Positions 1 through 5,697 of a stretch of 6,707 bases of DNA are shown piece after piece. Each line of letters begins with the position of its first letter. The stretch's first letter is position 1. Position numbers and translations under genes: made by a program. Below the pieces are notes generated by a model. That model saw nothing but the letters and a program-made list of their open reading frames with translations, was not told the origin of the DNA and ran no database searches. The DNA comes from JAGNEJ01 sp043757865 (GTDB lineage: Bacteria; Verrucomicrobiota; Verrucomicrobiia; Verrucomicrobiales; V1-33): assembly GCA_043757865.1 (NCBI GenBank), contig JAYVOP010000135.1, positions 1 to 6,707 on the forward strand, in the 5' to 3' direction.

Positions 1-807
1 GCGATCATGGGCAGAGATGCGCTCAGCGGCATCAATGCGCAGCATCAGCACGCTGCGTTCCTTCTGCACGGCGGGGGGCAGGCCCTGCCATAGGCCCACG
101 GCTTGGGCATATTTGCCATCGCGGATACAGCGGTTCATGTTGGCGATGTCTTGCAGATGATCCACGTAGGCTTGGCCAATCGGGCTCAGCTTAGCCGCCT
201 CCGCAGGGCTGGCAAAGCTGGCCACCAGATGCAGGAAAGTGCGACGCAGCGCGGTGCTCGCAAACTCATTGAGACCGAAAGTGAAGATGTCCTGGATGCG
301 ATACTCGCCTGCATTCGGCTCGCCCATGACGAAGAGGTAGTAGTTAATATTTCCCGTCTCGTTTTCCGCCCGGAAGAGCAACCCCGCCCGACCTTCAAAC
401 GACCGCACCCGCAGGAAACGGAACAGATTCCCTGCATAATCATTGGCCGGGTTGTTATTCGTCCAGGCTTGCTTCGTGCCGTCCGAGAAAATTTTACGCA
501 CCGTGGCGGTCTCGTTGCCGCCGACTTTGGCGGTAGCCGTTTCCAACACCGCATCAGTATCGATCAGGGAGACCAGCAACTTCGTATTACCCGCCGTGAC
601 CGTGAGTTCGATGGCTTTCACGCTCTTGGAAAGATTGCTGTCCTCATGGGCCAGCCGCTCCGTGAGCTGGGTCTCCGTGAGGTCCACGCTGGACTGGGCC
701 GCCCCGGTTAGGGCGAGCACGACTGAGACCCCAGCCGAAAGCATCCGCCGGAAGCTGGAGACGCTGGGCAAGAGCGAGAAGAGTGAGCCGCAGGGAGTAA
801 GATGCAT
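1..807 (-). CDS. Exported protein of unknown family, 3'-truncated by the window edge
   Basis: An uninterrupted minus-strand reading frame runs from an ATG at 807 to base 1 (269 codons, no stop), so the gene continues beyond the left edge. The N-terminus has a basic FRR followed by a hydrophobic run (MLSAGVSVVLALTGAAQ), which reads as a signal peptide. The RR pair is vaguely Tat-like, but Sec export is as likely. ATG at 744 (residue 22) is an alternative start giving a compact signal peptide. The mature part is polar (LTETQLTERLAHEDSNL), then mixed alpha/beta (residues 60-150). The last 50 residues contain a helix pair resembling a TPR unit (IRDGKYAQAVGLWQGLPPAV), so TPRs may follow outside the window. 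I do not recognise the family. Codon use favours G/C at third positions, as in the neighbours, which supports real coding over the opposite-strand frames. There is no Shine-Dalgarno sequence upstream. Confidence 0.72.
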   Translation of the reverse strand, partial: MHLTPCGSLFSLLPSVSSFRRMLSAGVSVVLALTGAAQSSVDLTETQLTERLAHEDSNLSKSVKAIELTVTAGNTKLLVSLIDTDAVLETATAKVGGNETATVRKIFSDGTKQAWTNNNPANDYAGNLFRFLRVRSFEGRAGLLFRAENETGNINYYLFVMGEPNAGEYRIQDIFTFGLNEFASTALRRTFLHLVASFASPAEAAKLSPIGQAYVDHLQDIANMNRCIRDGKYAQAVGLWQGLPPAVQKERSVLMLRIDAAERISAHDR

Positions 808-847
808 AAGAATTCGGTAGAAATTTTGGATAGCGAAGCGCTGCGTA

Positions 848-875
848 TTAATACTGAGAATTTTAGCAGATGCAA
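848..875 (-). promoter_or_regulatory. Candidate sigma70-type promoter for the exported-protein gene
   Basis: Read on the minus strand, TTGCAT (875-870) is followed after 16 bases by TATTAA (853-848), about 40 bases upstream of the ATG at 807. The surroundings (roughly 830-960) are clearly more AT-rich than the rest of the window, as expected for a promoter region. The match is by eye only and the -10 box is imperfect. Confidence 0.25.
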
Positions 876-1037
876 GAACTATTTCTAATTATGGGCACAG
901 TTTCTGGAAATAATTGCCATTTTTGCAAATTCAAGAATCGAATCAGTGAATCCAGTCAGAACTCCAGGACGCAAAGGCCCCGCTCCTCAGAAATCTGGGA
1001 TGGAGGTTGCAGTCCAGCGGTGCTTAGGCGGTCTTCG

Positions 1038-1562
1038 TTAGCGCTTTCCAGCCCAATGCGCCTGCACCAATGCTAGCACCGCTTGGTCATCGCCTTGAGC
1101 GTGCCACACGGCGGCTAGGAAATCAGCCGGAGCCATCTCGTGTTTTTCAAAAAATGCCCGATCCCCACCACAGCCGAACATGCTATCCGGGTGTAACTCC
1201 CCCCGCAGTTTGGCCTTGGCTTTGGCCAGTAATCGCGGCAGCCACGGGATCCCCGCCAGGGCCGCTGGCTTGGCAGGGAGGTCCGCAGGCAAGATCACGT
1301 TTTGGCTAGGCACGCCGTGCTGCACTACTAAGAAGTAGGCCCGCCGCTGCGCTGCGATGAGCAGTGCGGTGGACGCGGGCAGTTCTGCGCTGTAATCTTC
1401 GATGAAATCAAAGAACTCCCGTGGCTGGTAGCCAATGCTGGCCAGGAAGGCCAGATCCTCAGCGCTGTAGTAAGTGCGGTAATCGTGCTGGCCGGACTCG
1501 TAGAGGGCCACGCAGCGGCGGTGTAGGGTGAGGAAAGTTTCGCTCCAGAGGTAGTTTTTCAT
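1038..1562 (-). CDS. DUF5069 domain-containing protein
   Basis: A 174-residue protein, ATG at 1562 and TAA at 1038, with no Shine-Dalgarno sequence. The C-terminal part, about residues 103-165, has the hallmarks of DUF5069: IPWLPRLLAKAKAKLRGEL, then a FGCGGDRAFFEK segment and a final AxxFLAAV helix. The N-terminal part (10-85) is a helical region with FLTLHRRCVALYESGQ and FFDFIEDYSA, seen in longer members of this family. No catalytic motif, signal peptide or membrane segment is visible, so a cytoplasmic protein is likely. The function of DUF5069 is unknown; to my knowledge it is common in Verrucomicrobia and Planctomycetes. The gene lies 13 bp downstream of the aquaporin-like gene on the same strand, so the two are probably co-transcribed. 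No clear terminator follows in 808-1037. Confidence 0.85.
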   Translation of the reverse strand: MKNYLWSETFLTLHRRCVALYESGQHDYRTYYSAEDLAFLASIGYQPREFFDFIEDYSAELPASTALLIAAQRRAYFLVVQHGVPSQNVILPADLPAKPAALAGIPWLPRLLAKAKAKLRGELHPDSMFGCGGDRAFFEKHEMAPADFLAAVWHAQGDDQAVLALVQAHWAGKR

Positions 1563-1575
1563 AAATAGATTGCAG

Positions 1576-2175
1576 TTAGTTGGAAGTTACATCGTTGGCG
1601 GGATCGCGGGTCGCCTTACTCCACCACTGGGCCAGGAAAGCCGCGCCCAGCATGCCCGCCGTCGCGCCTAGCAGGCTAGCCAGCAGGTGGAAAAAGGATC
1701 CTTTCCCTAGCAAGGCTGCGGTCAGCAGAGTGGCCGGATTCCCTGTGGCTCCTGCAAAGACCAGAGCGCTGGCCAGGAGCGCCAAACCCACCAGCCACAC
1801 GTGCTGCGGTCCGCTGCTGCGCAGGAATACGAGACCAATGAGCAATGCCGCCAACATTTCCCCTGCCAAACAGCGGCAGAAATCTATGACCGTGTAGCTG
1901 GCCAGCGGGGCTGCGCTTTCATGCCAGATAAACCCCATCACCACGGCCGCCACCGCTCCCACGCCCTGGGCGGCTAGATTCCGCAGGCCTTGGCGCTGGG
2001 TAATTTGATTTCCTAAATAAGCCGCCACGGTCAGCGCAGGATGCCCCGCAGCGCCCAGCGAGGTCGCTAGTAAAACATACACCGCCGCCCCTGCCTCTGG
2101 GCGTCCCAACGACCAAGCTAAACAGAGGAAAAAGGAGCCCAGCCCTTCTGCGATGAGAGTGCGATCAAAAATCAT
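1576..2175 (-). CDS. Aquaporin/MIP-family-like membrane protein with altered NPA motifs
   Basis: A 199-residue, very hydrophobic protein with the two-fold repeat of major intrinsic proteins. Each half starts with a helix holding a buried Glu (E10 in LIAEGLGSFF; E106 in LAGEMLAALLIG), as in MIP helices 1 and 4. Loop B reads SLGAAGHPALTVAAYLG, where aquaporins have SGxHxNPAVT, so the first NPA is HPA (45-47). Loop E reads AGATGNPATLLTAALLG, where aquaporins have NPAR, so NPA is kept (146-148) but the selectivity-filter Arg is Thr149. About six membrane segments fit the length, which is a little short for an aquaporin. The substrate cannot be assigned; water or glycerol transport is doubtful with these changes. 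I chose ATG 2175 because MIP proteins usually begin just before this helix. A TTG start at 2241 (221 residues), preceded by GGGGTG, is possible. It is followed after 13 bp by the DUF5069 gene. Confidence 0.75.
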   Translation of the reverse strand: MIFDRTLIAEGLGSFFLCLAWSLGRPEAGAAVYVLLATSLGAAGHPALTVAAYLGNQITQRQGLRNLAAQGVGAVAAVVMGFIWHESAAPLASYTVIDFCRCLAGEMLAALLIGLVFLRSSGPQHVWLVGLALLASALVFAGATGNPATLLTAALLGKGSFFHLLASLLGATAGMLGAAFLAQWWSKATRDPANDVTSN

Positions 2176-2313
2176 GCGCGATGCTAGAGCTACCACCTCT
2201 GCGAGCAAGTAAGAATTGAAGCGAGTGGAGTGCTCCCTCAAATCACCCCAAATAGGAAAGCCAAACGTATCTTAGCTTCCTACTGCCTGAAGGATGAGGG
2301 GTCCACCTCTGGA

Positions 2314-2916
2314 TCATGACCCTTGATGGGAGGAAACGGGAATGGCCACGGCCACGTCCTCCACATAGGGCGCCCGCTCCGAAGCAATGCCACCAGTGGG
2401 GGAAGGGGTCTCCCTGCTACTGCAAATATCCGTGCCCCCGCCTTCGATAAATACATCCTCCACAATCGCCTGCTCTTCGCTATTCTGCGTATGCACGGAG
2501 AGCAGGACGTTGCCTTCCATCAGTTTCCCTTCAAATCGTTTGGCTTCAAATTCTGGGATGCCCAGTCCGACGAGGCCTCCCGCAAGTCCCCCAACCATGC
2601 CGCCGACCGCTGCGCCACTTAACACCAACAGGATCGGCCCCGCCGCTAGAAACGGCCCAATCCCGGGGATCACCAACGCTCCGATGCTAGCACCCCACCC
2701 AATCAGACCTCCGACAACTCCCCCTGCACTGGCGCCTGCGAGGGCACCTTCGGGGGCTTTGGTGTGGATCTCGTGAGCGAAATCTCGCGTGGTATCGGTG
2801 TCGGGAAAGAGCACGGAAATGTCGTTGTTAGAGAAATTCGCGATTTTGAGTTTCGCGACGATGCGCTCCGCTTGCGCGCGGGAGTTAGCGATGCAGAAGA
2901 CGGCTTTGTGGGACAT
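2314..2916 (-). CDS. General-stress-type membrane protein with glycine-zipper hairpin
   Basis: A 200-residue protein, ATG at 2916 and TGA at 2314, no Shine-Dalgarno sequence. Residues 4-37 form a beta-alpha-beta unit (AVFCIANSRAQAERIVAKL, then DISVLFP). Residues 55-120 are a Gly/Ala-rich membrane hairpin with repeated GxxxG spacing and the core IPGIGPFLAAGP. Residues 120-157 return to a soluble strand and helix (LGIPEFEAKRFEGKLMEGN, LLSVHT). This split ferredoxin-like fold around a membrane hairpin is the plan of the YflT/general stress protein 17M-like and DUF1269/DUF3341-like proteins. I cannot decide between those Pfam names by eye. The last 40 residues are a polar, probably disordered tail. 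The gene is transcribed away from the eRF1-like operon, which contains a second protein of the same plan. The biochemical role is unknown; membrane stress response is inference from the family. Confidence 0.8.
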   Translation of the reverse strand: MSHKAVFCIANSRAQAERIVAKLKIANFSNNDISVLFPDTDTTRDFAHEIHTKAPEGALAGASAGGVVGGLIGWGASIGALVIPGIGPFLAAGPILLVLSGAAVGGMVGGLAGGLVGLGIPEFEAKRFEGKLMEGNVLLSVHTQNSEEQAIVEDVFIEGGGTDICSSRETPSPTGGIASERAPYVEDVAVAIPVSSHQGS

Positions 2917-2988
2917 GAGATTAGAGTGGCGAAGGGTTTGATGGAGCGTGGTTAGAACTCAGCCTGATTCATCCCGAAAACCTGTGCG

Positions 2989-3042
2989 ATGGGGTGTTAC
3001 CCTACCCCATGGAGCCGAAGTTGAGGTAGGGGAACACCCCAT
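2989..3042. repeat. Long imperfect inverted repeat (hairpin) between divergent genes
   Basis: Arm 2989-3006 (ATGGGGTGTTACCCTACC) is complementary to 3025-3042 (GGTAGGGGAACACCCCAT) over 18 positions with one mismatch, leaving an 18-base loop. It lies in the 161-bp gap between two divergent starts, 73 bp from one and 36 bp from the other. It could be an operator, a leader hairpin or a dispersed repeat. There is no T-tract, so it is not a typical rho-independent terminator. The left arm recurs with 16 of 18 identities at 6596-6613, which favours a repeat family. Confidence 0.8.
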
Positions 3043-3077
3043 TTCCGCATGGGCTTTTCAACCCTAACAGTGCGCCT

Positions 3078-3503
3078 ATGACAACTAACATTGGACTCTG
3101 GATCGACCATCGGAAAGCAGTAATCGTAAAGATCACTAGCCAAGGCGAAGAAACCACCACCATTCTCTCACACGCGGACAAGCAGCCGGGACGCTTCGAC
3201 GGCCAGCGTTCTACCGCCCCTTATGATTCTAATATGGTGCAGCCGGACGATGTCACGGACCGTAAATTCGCCCAGCACCTGCACCGCTACTATCAGGAAA
3301 TTGAGGCGAGCGTGAAAGGCGCGCGCGCTGTATTTATCTTCGGCCCAGGCGAGGCCAAGGGGGAACTCCGCAAGCACTTAGAAGCAGCCTTACCCAAGGG
3401 CAGCCCCATCCACGTGGAGACGACCGATAAGCTCACGGATTCGCTCGTGGCCGCTAAAGTGCGGGCCTATTTCCAGCATCAGGAAATTAATCATCCCATC
3501 TAA
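3078..3503 (+). CDS. eRF1-domain-like 'translational machinery' protein (baeRF type)
   Basis: A 141-residue soluble protein, ATG at 3078, TAA at 3501-3503. The start GLWIDHRKAVIV and the later FAQHLHRYYQEIEASV and ARAVFIFGPGEAKGELRKHL match, in order, the pattern of small bacterial proteins annotated as translational machinery proteins (WxDHxEAxV near the N-terminus, GPxxAKxEL in the middle, an ExxDxxxDxxLVAxxRxxF-like end). These are thought to derive from domain 2 of the release factor eRF1 and are grouped with the baeRF proteins. Domain 2 normally carries the GGQ loop; here GRFDGQ (38-43) sits at the corresponding place. Peptide release activity cannot be claimed; ribosome association is inference from the family. 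It is the first gene of a rightward operon: its stop overlaps the next start in TAATG. No Shine-Dalgarno sequence is present. Confidence 0.75.
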   Translation: MTTNIGLWIDHRKAVIVKITSQGEETTTILSHADKQPGRFDGQRSTAPYDSNMVQPDDVTDRKFAQHLHRYYQEIEASVKGARAVFIFGPGEAKGELRKHLEAALPKGSPIHVETTDKLTDSLVAAKVRAYFQHQEINHPI

Positions 3504-4054
3504 TGCCCCCAGCACCATCCTCCACGGCTCCTATGAACCACAACACCGTCGTCGCCATCTATCATACCCACCAAGAAGCGGAGGCCGCCGTGAAGCGTCT
3601 CAAAGACGCGGACTATGATCTCACCAAACTCTCTATTGTCGGCCGAGACTATCACACTGATGAACATGTCATCGGCTATTACAATGCGGGTGATCGCATG
3701 AAAGCCTGGGGGACCAATGGCCTCTTCTGGGGCGGTGTCTGGAGTATGCTCTTCGGCTCTGCGGTCTTTGCGATTCCCGGCATCGGCCCCTTAGCCATGG
3801 CCGGGCCACTCGTTTCCTGGATCGTCGGCATCTTAGAAGGTGCAGCGGTCGTGGGAGCCTTCAGCGCGCTAGGTGCGGGCCTCTTCAGCTTAGGGATTCC
3901 CCATGATAGTGTCCTGCAGTATGAGAGCGAATTGAAAGCCGGGAAATTTGTCATCATTGCCCATGGCTCCATTGATGAAACCCTCCACGCCCGCGCCATT
4001 CTCAGCGAGACCGAGCCCGCATCTATCCATGAACATCCCCAAGACACGGATTAA
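3503..4054 (+). CDS. General-stress-type membrane protein, second copy of the fold
   Basis: A 183-residue protein starting at an ATG that shares its A with the TAA of the preceding gene, which suggests translational coupling. ATG 3533 (residue 11, MNHNTVVAIYHTHQEAE) is an equally good start, as the first ten residues (Pro/Ser/Ala-rich) are atypical. Residues 14-47 are beta-alpha-beta (VVAIYHTHQEAEAAVKRL, LSIVGRD). Residues 70-130 form a membrane hairpin with IPGIGPLAMAGPL. Residues 130-167 are soluble again (SLGIPHDSVLQYESELKAGK, VIIAHG). The order and key motifs (IPGIGP, LGIP, E-rich helix, final strand) parallel the leftward protein at 2314-2916, though identity is low apart from these motifs. 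It belongs with general stress protein/DUF1269-like proteins of unknown biochemical role. It is followed after 3 bp by the dehydrogenase gene. Confidence 0.82.
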   Translation: MPPAPSSTAPMNHNTVVAIYHTHQEAEAAVKRLKDADYDLTKLSIVGRDYHTDEHVIGYYNAGDRMKAWGTNGLFWGGVWSMLFGSAVFAIPGIGPLAMAGPLVSWIVGILEGAAVVGAFSALGAGLFSLGIPHDSVLQYESELKAGKFVIIAHGSIDETLHARAILSETEPASIHEHPQDTD

Positions 4055-4057
4055 CTC

Positions 4058-5095
4058 ATGAAAGCCCTCATTTACCAAGGCCCCCAGCTCCGCGCTTGGG
4101 AGGAACATGCGCGGCCCATCATCCACCAGCCCACGGATGCCATCGTGCGCATCACTAGCACCACTATCTGCGGCACGGATCTGCACATTATGAAGGGCGA
4201 TGTGCCCACTGTGAAGGAAGGCCGCATCCTGGGCCATGAAGGCGTGGGTATCATCGACTCCGTCGGCCTGAGCGTGGCTAATTTTAAGGTGGGAGACCGC
4301 GTCCTCATCAGTTGCATCACCTCCTGTGGGAAATGTGATTACTGCAAACGCAGCATGTATTCTCATTGTCGTGATGGGGGCTGGATTTTAGGAAATAAAA
4401 TTGACGGTACGCAGGCAGAGTTTGTGCGCATTCCTCACGCGGATAACAGTCTTTATGCTGCTCCGCTGGACGTGGACGAATCCGCCCTCCTCATGCTCTC
4501 GGACATCTTTCCCACCGGCTTCGAGTGCGGGGTGTTAAATGGTCAAGTGAAGCCAGGGGATACCGTCGCCATCATTGGCGCAGGGCCGATCGGGCTCGCG
4601 GCCTTACTCACTGCACAGTTCTATGCCCCTGCCCAAATCATCGTCGTGGACCGTGACGTTAATCGTCTGGAAATCGCGAAGCAGCTCGGAGCTACCGCCG
4701 CCGTGAACTATGAAACAGCATCGGTGGTAGAAGCCGTGATGAAATTAACCCATGAGGAAGGCGTGGACGTCGCCATCGAATCCGTCGGTGTGCCCGCCTC
4801 CTTCGAGACCTGCCAAGCCATCATTGCCCCGGGCGGCCATATCGCTAACATCGGCGTGCATGGCAAGCCAGTGGCATTGCATTTAGAGAAACTTTGGGAT
4901 CGCAACATCACCTTAACCACACGCCTAGTTGATACCGTGAGCACCCCCATGTTGCTCAAATTGCTCCAAGCAGGGAAACTCGCTGCCGCGCCCATGGTCA
5001 CGCACCGTTTCCCGCTCCCGGAAATCATGAACGCCTACAACACCTTCAGCAATGCCGCTGCGGAGAAAGCCCTCAAAGTGCTCCTCCAGGCATAA
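4058..5095 (+). CDS. Zinc-dependent alcohol dehydrogenase (MDR superfamily)
   Basis: A 345-residue medium-chain dehydrogenase of normal length. The catalytic zinc site is visible: C38 in CGTDLH, H60-E61 in GHEGVG, and D150 in the SDIFPTG segment, in the position of the third ligand. The structural zinc lobe is complete (C90, C93, C96, C104). The Rossmann fold has GAGPIG at 174-179, and an Asp (D198, VVDRD) at the end of the second strand, which points to NAD+ rather than NADP+. DGTQAEFVRIP and SDIFPTGFE resemble the broad-substrate zinc alcohol dehydrogenases that oxidise primary or secondary alcohols. The exact substrate cannot be read from the sequence. The protein is cytoplasmic. The gene is third in the operon, 3 bp after the membrane protein gene, without a Shine-Dalgarno sequence. 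Its stop codon touches an inverted-repeat element (5095-5198) that probably forms the 3' end of the transcript. Confidence 0.93.
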   Translation: MKALIYQGPQLRAWEEHARPIIHQPTDAIVRITSTTICGTDLHIMKGDVPTVKEGRILGHEGVGIIDSVGLSVANFKVGDRVLISCITSCGKCDYCKRSMYSHCRDGGWILGNKIDGTQAEFVRIPHADNSLYAAPLDVDESALLMLSDIFPTGFECGVLNGQVKPGDTVAIIGAGPIGLAALLTAQFYAPAQIIVVDRDVNRLEIAKQLGATAAVNYETASVVEAVMKLTHEEGVDVAIESVGVPASFETCQAIIAPGGHIANIGVHGKPVALHLEKLWDRNITLTTRLVDTVSTPMLLKLLQAGKLAAAPMVTHRFPLPEIMNAYNTFSNAAAEKALKVLLQA

Positions 5096-5198
5096 ATGGA
5101 GCGCGGAGTGGCACTCCGCTTCACTGGCCAAGGGCAGGCTGGCTTTAGTGCAGCGGCCGCGTGGCGCGATGAAGCGGAGTGCCACTCCGCGCTCCATT
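5095..5198. repeat. Palindromic repeat element A (perfect 29-bp terminal inverted repeats)
   Basis: Bases 5095-5123 and 5170-5198 are perfect reverse complements over 29 bp, separated by 46 bases. Each arm also holds its own small palindrome, GCGGAGTG-G-CACTCCGC. The core GGAGCGCGGAGTGGCACTCC recurs at 5588-5612, in inverted and slightly changed form at 5676-5697, and at 6670-6694. It is therefore a dispersed REP/MITE-like family. No transposase is encoded. It starts on the last base of the dehydrogenase stop codon and may act as a transcript end or mRNA-stabilising structure. A 34-codon frame (5096-5200) is open through the whole element. Confidence 0.9.
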
Positions 5199-5233
5199 AA
5201 AAAACCACCCGCCTCCTGGGAGACGGGTGGTTT
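5199..5233 (-). terminator. Rho-independent terminator of the lipoprotein gene
   Basis: A perfect 10-bp stem (AAACCACCCG at 5202-5211 with CGGGTGGTTT at 5224-5233) encloses a 12-base loop. On the minus strand it is followed by six T residues (5204-5199). It begins 11 bp after the stop codon of the minus-strand lipoprotein gene, so it ends that transcript. On the plus strand there is only a short T run, so it is weaker in that direction. Confidence 0.85.
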
Positions 5234-5244
5234 GTGGTGGATTG

Positions 5245-5553
5245 TTAATGCGTCGAACAATGGTTCATCGTGCCGCCGCAATGTTTACAGCTATGCTTGA
5301 GTTCTCCGGTTTTGAAGAACGTCACCACTGCGGATTCGCAATCTGGGCAGGTCATTGCTTTGTCACTTTTCATGGTGAGAAAGCCTTTGCCGCCACCCCC
5401 TGATGGCTCGGCGTGTTGCACCCAGACAGTTTTGCATTTATCGCAGGTCACTGCATGGGTAGGCGCAGCGGCGGCGGTGGTTTGACAGGAGGTCATCAAC
5501 GCTGAGCACCCAAGGGTGCCCATAAGGAGGAGAGTTTTGAGATAGGGTTTCAT
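5245..5553 (-). CDS. Small cysteine-rich (zinc-ribbon-like) lipoprotein
   Basis: A 102-residue protein from ATG at 5553. The N-terminus MKPYLKTLLLMGTLGCSAL is a signal peptide that runs into MTSC, a slightly non-standard lipobox with C23 as the lipidated residue. After an Ala/Thr linker, the mature part has seven cysteines: CDKC (37-40), CPDC (69-72), CKHC (89-92) and a final C99, with a GGGGKG spacer at 52-57. Paired CxxC knuckles suggest one or two zinc ribbons or another metal site facing the periplasm. I do not recognise a named family. The frame is open upstream to about 5754, but that stretch is the repeat element and has no protein character, so ATG 5553 is preferred. There is no Shine-Dalgarno sequence; the ATG is preceded by (CAAA)5. 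A strong terminator follows. Confidence 0.8.
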   Translation of the reverse strand: MKPYLKTLLLMGTLGCSALMTSCQTTAAAAPTHAVTCDKCKTVWVQHAEPSGGGGKGFLTMKSDKAMTCPDCESAVVTFFKTGELKHSCKHCGGTMNHCSTH

Positions 5554-5556
5554 GGG

Positions 5557-5576
5557 TTTGTTTGTTTGTTTGTTTG
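5557..5576. repeat. Tetranucleotide microsatellite (TTTG)5, (CAAA)5 on the coding strand
   Basis: Five perfect TTTG units lie 3 bp upstream of the lipoprotein start codon, exactly where a ribosome binding site would be. On the mRNA they give a CA-rich leader with no G. The tract is prone to slippage. A change in unit number would alter the leader, not the reading frame. Confidence 0.95.
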
Positions 5577-5587
5577 TTTTGGGTGAA

Positions 5588-5697
5588 AATGGAGCGCGGA
5601 GTGGCACTCCGCCACTATGTCTCCGCCACTTTGGCTGGGCGCTTTTGCTTAGCGGTTGGCCTCCCGCGCGGTGGCGCGGAGGGCCACTCCGCGCTCC
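5588..5697. repeat. Palindromic repeat element B, overlapping the end of a gene
   Basis: The left arm 5588-5612 matches the first 25 bases of element A exactly. The right arm 5676-5697 is its reverse complement over 22 bases with one substitution (G instead of T at 5682). The 63-base middle is only loosely like that of element A. The right arm lies within the 3' end of the YqjK-like gene and supplies its last codons. The left arm is 35 bp upstream of the lipoprotein start. The missing outer bases of the right arm mark a probable insertion or recombination boundary near 5697. Confidence 0.85.

Noticed and set aside
103..820. Two long plus-strand reading frames (103-711 and 443-820)
   Set aside because: They lie opposite the exported-protein gene, which has a signal peptide and better coding character. 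Their translations are arginine- and serine-rich and look like antisense shadows.
2218..2240. GAAGCGAGTGGAGTGCTCCC, resembling the repeat arm
   Set aside because: Only partial likeness, no exact core and no partner arm; probably chance.
2319..2776. Plus-strand frames opposite the glycine-zipper protein gene
   Set aside because: Their Pro/Ala/Ser-rich translations are the expected mirror of a Gly/Ala-rich gene on the other strand.
5096..5200. 34-codon frame inside element A as a real gene
   Set aside because: It is made almost wholly of inverted-repeat arms and reads the same residues on both strands; kept as an observation, not as a CDS.
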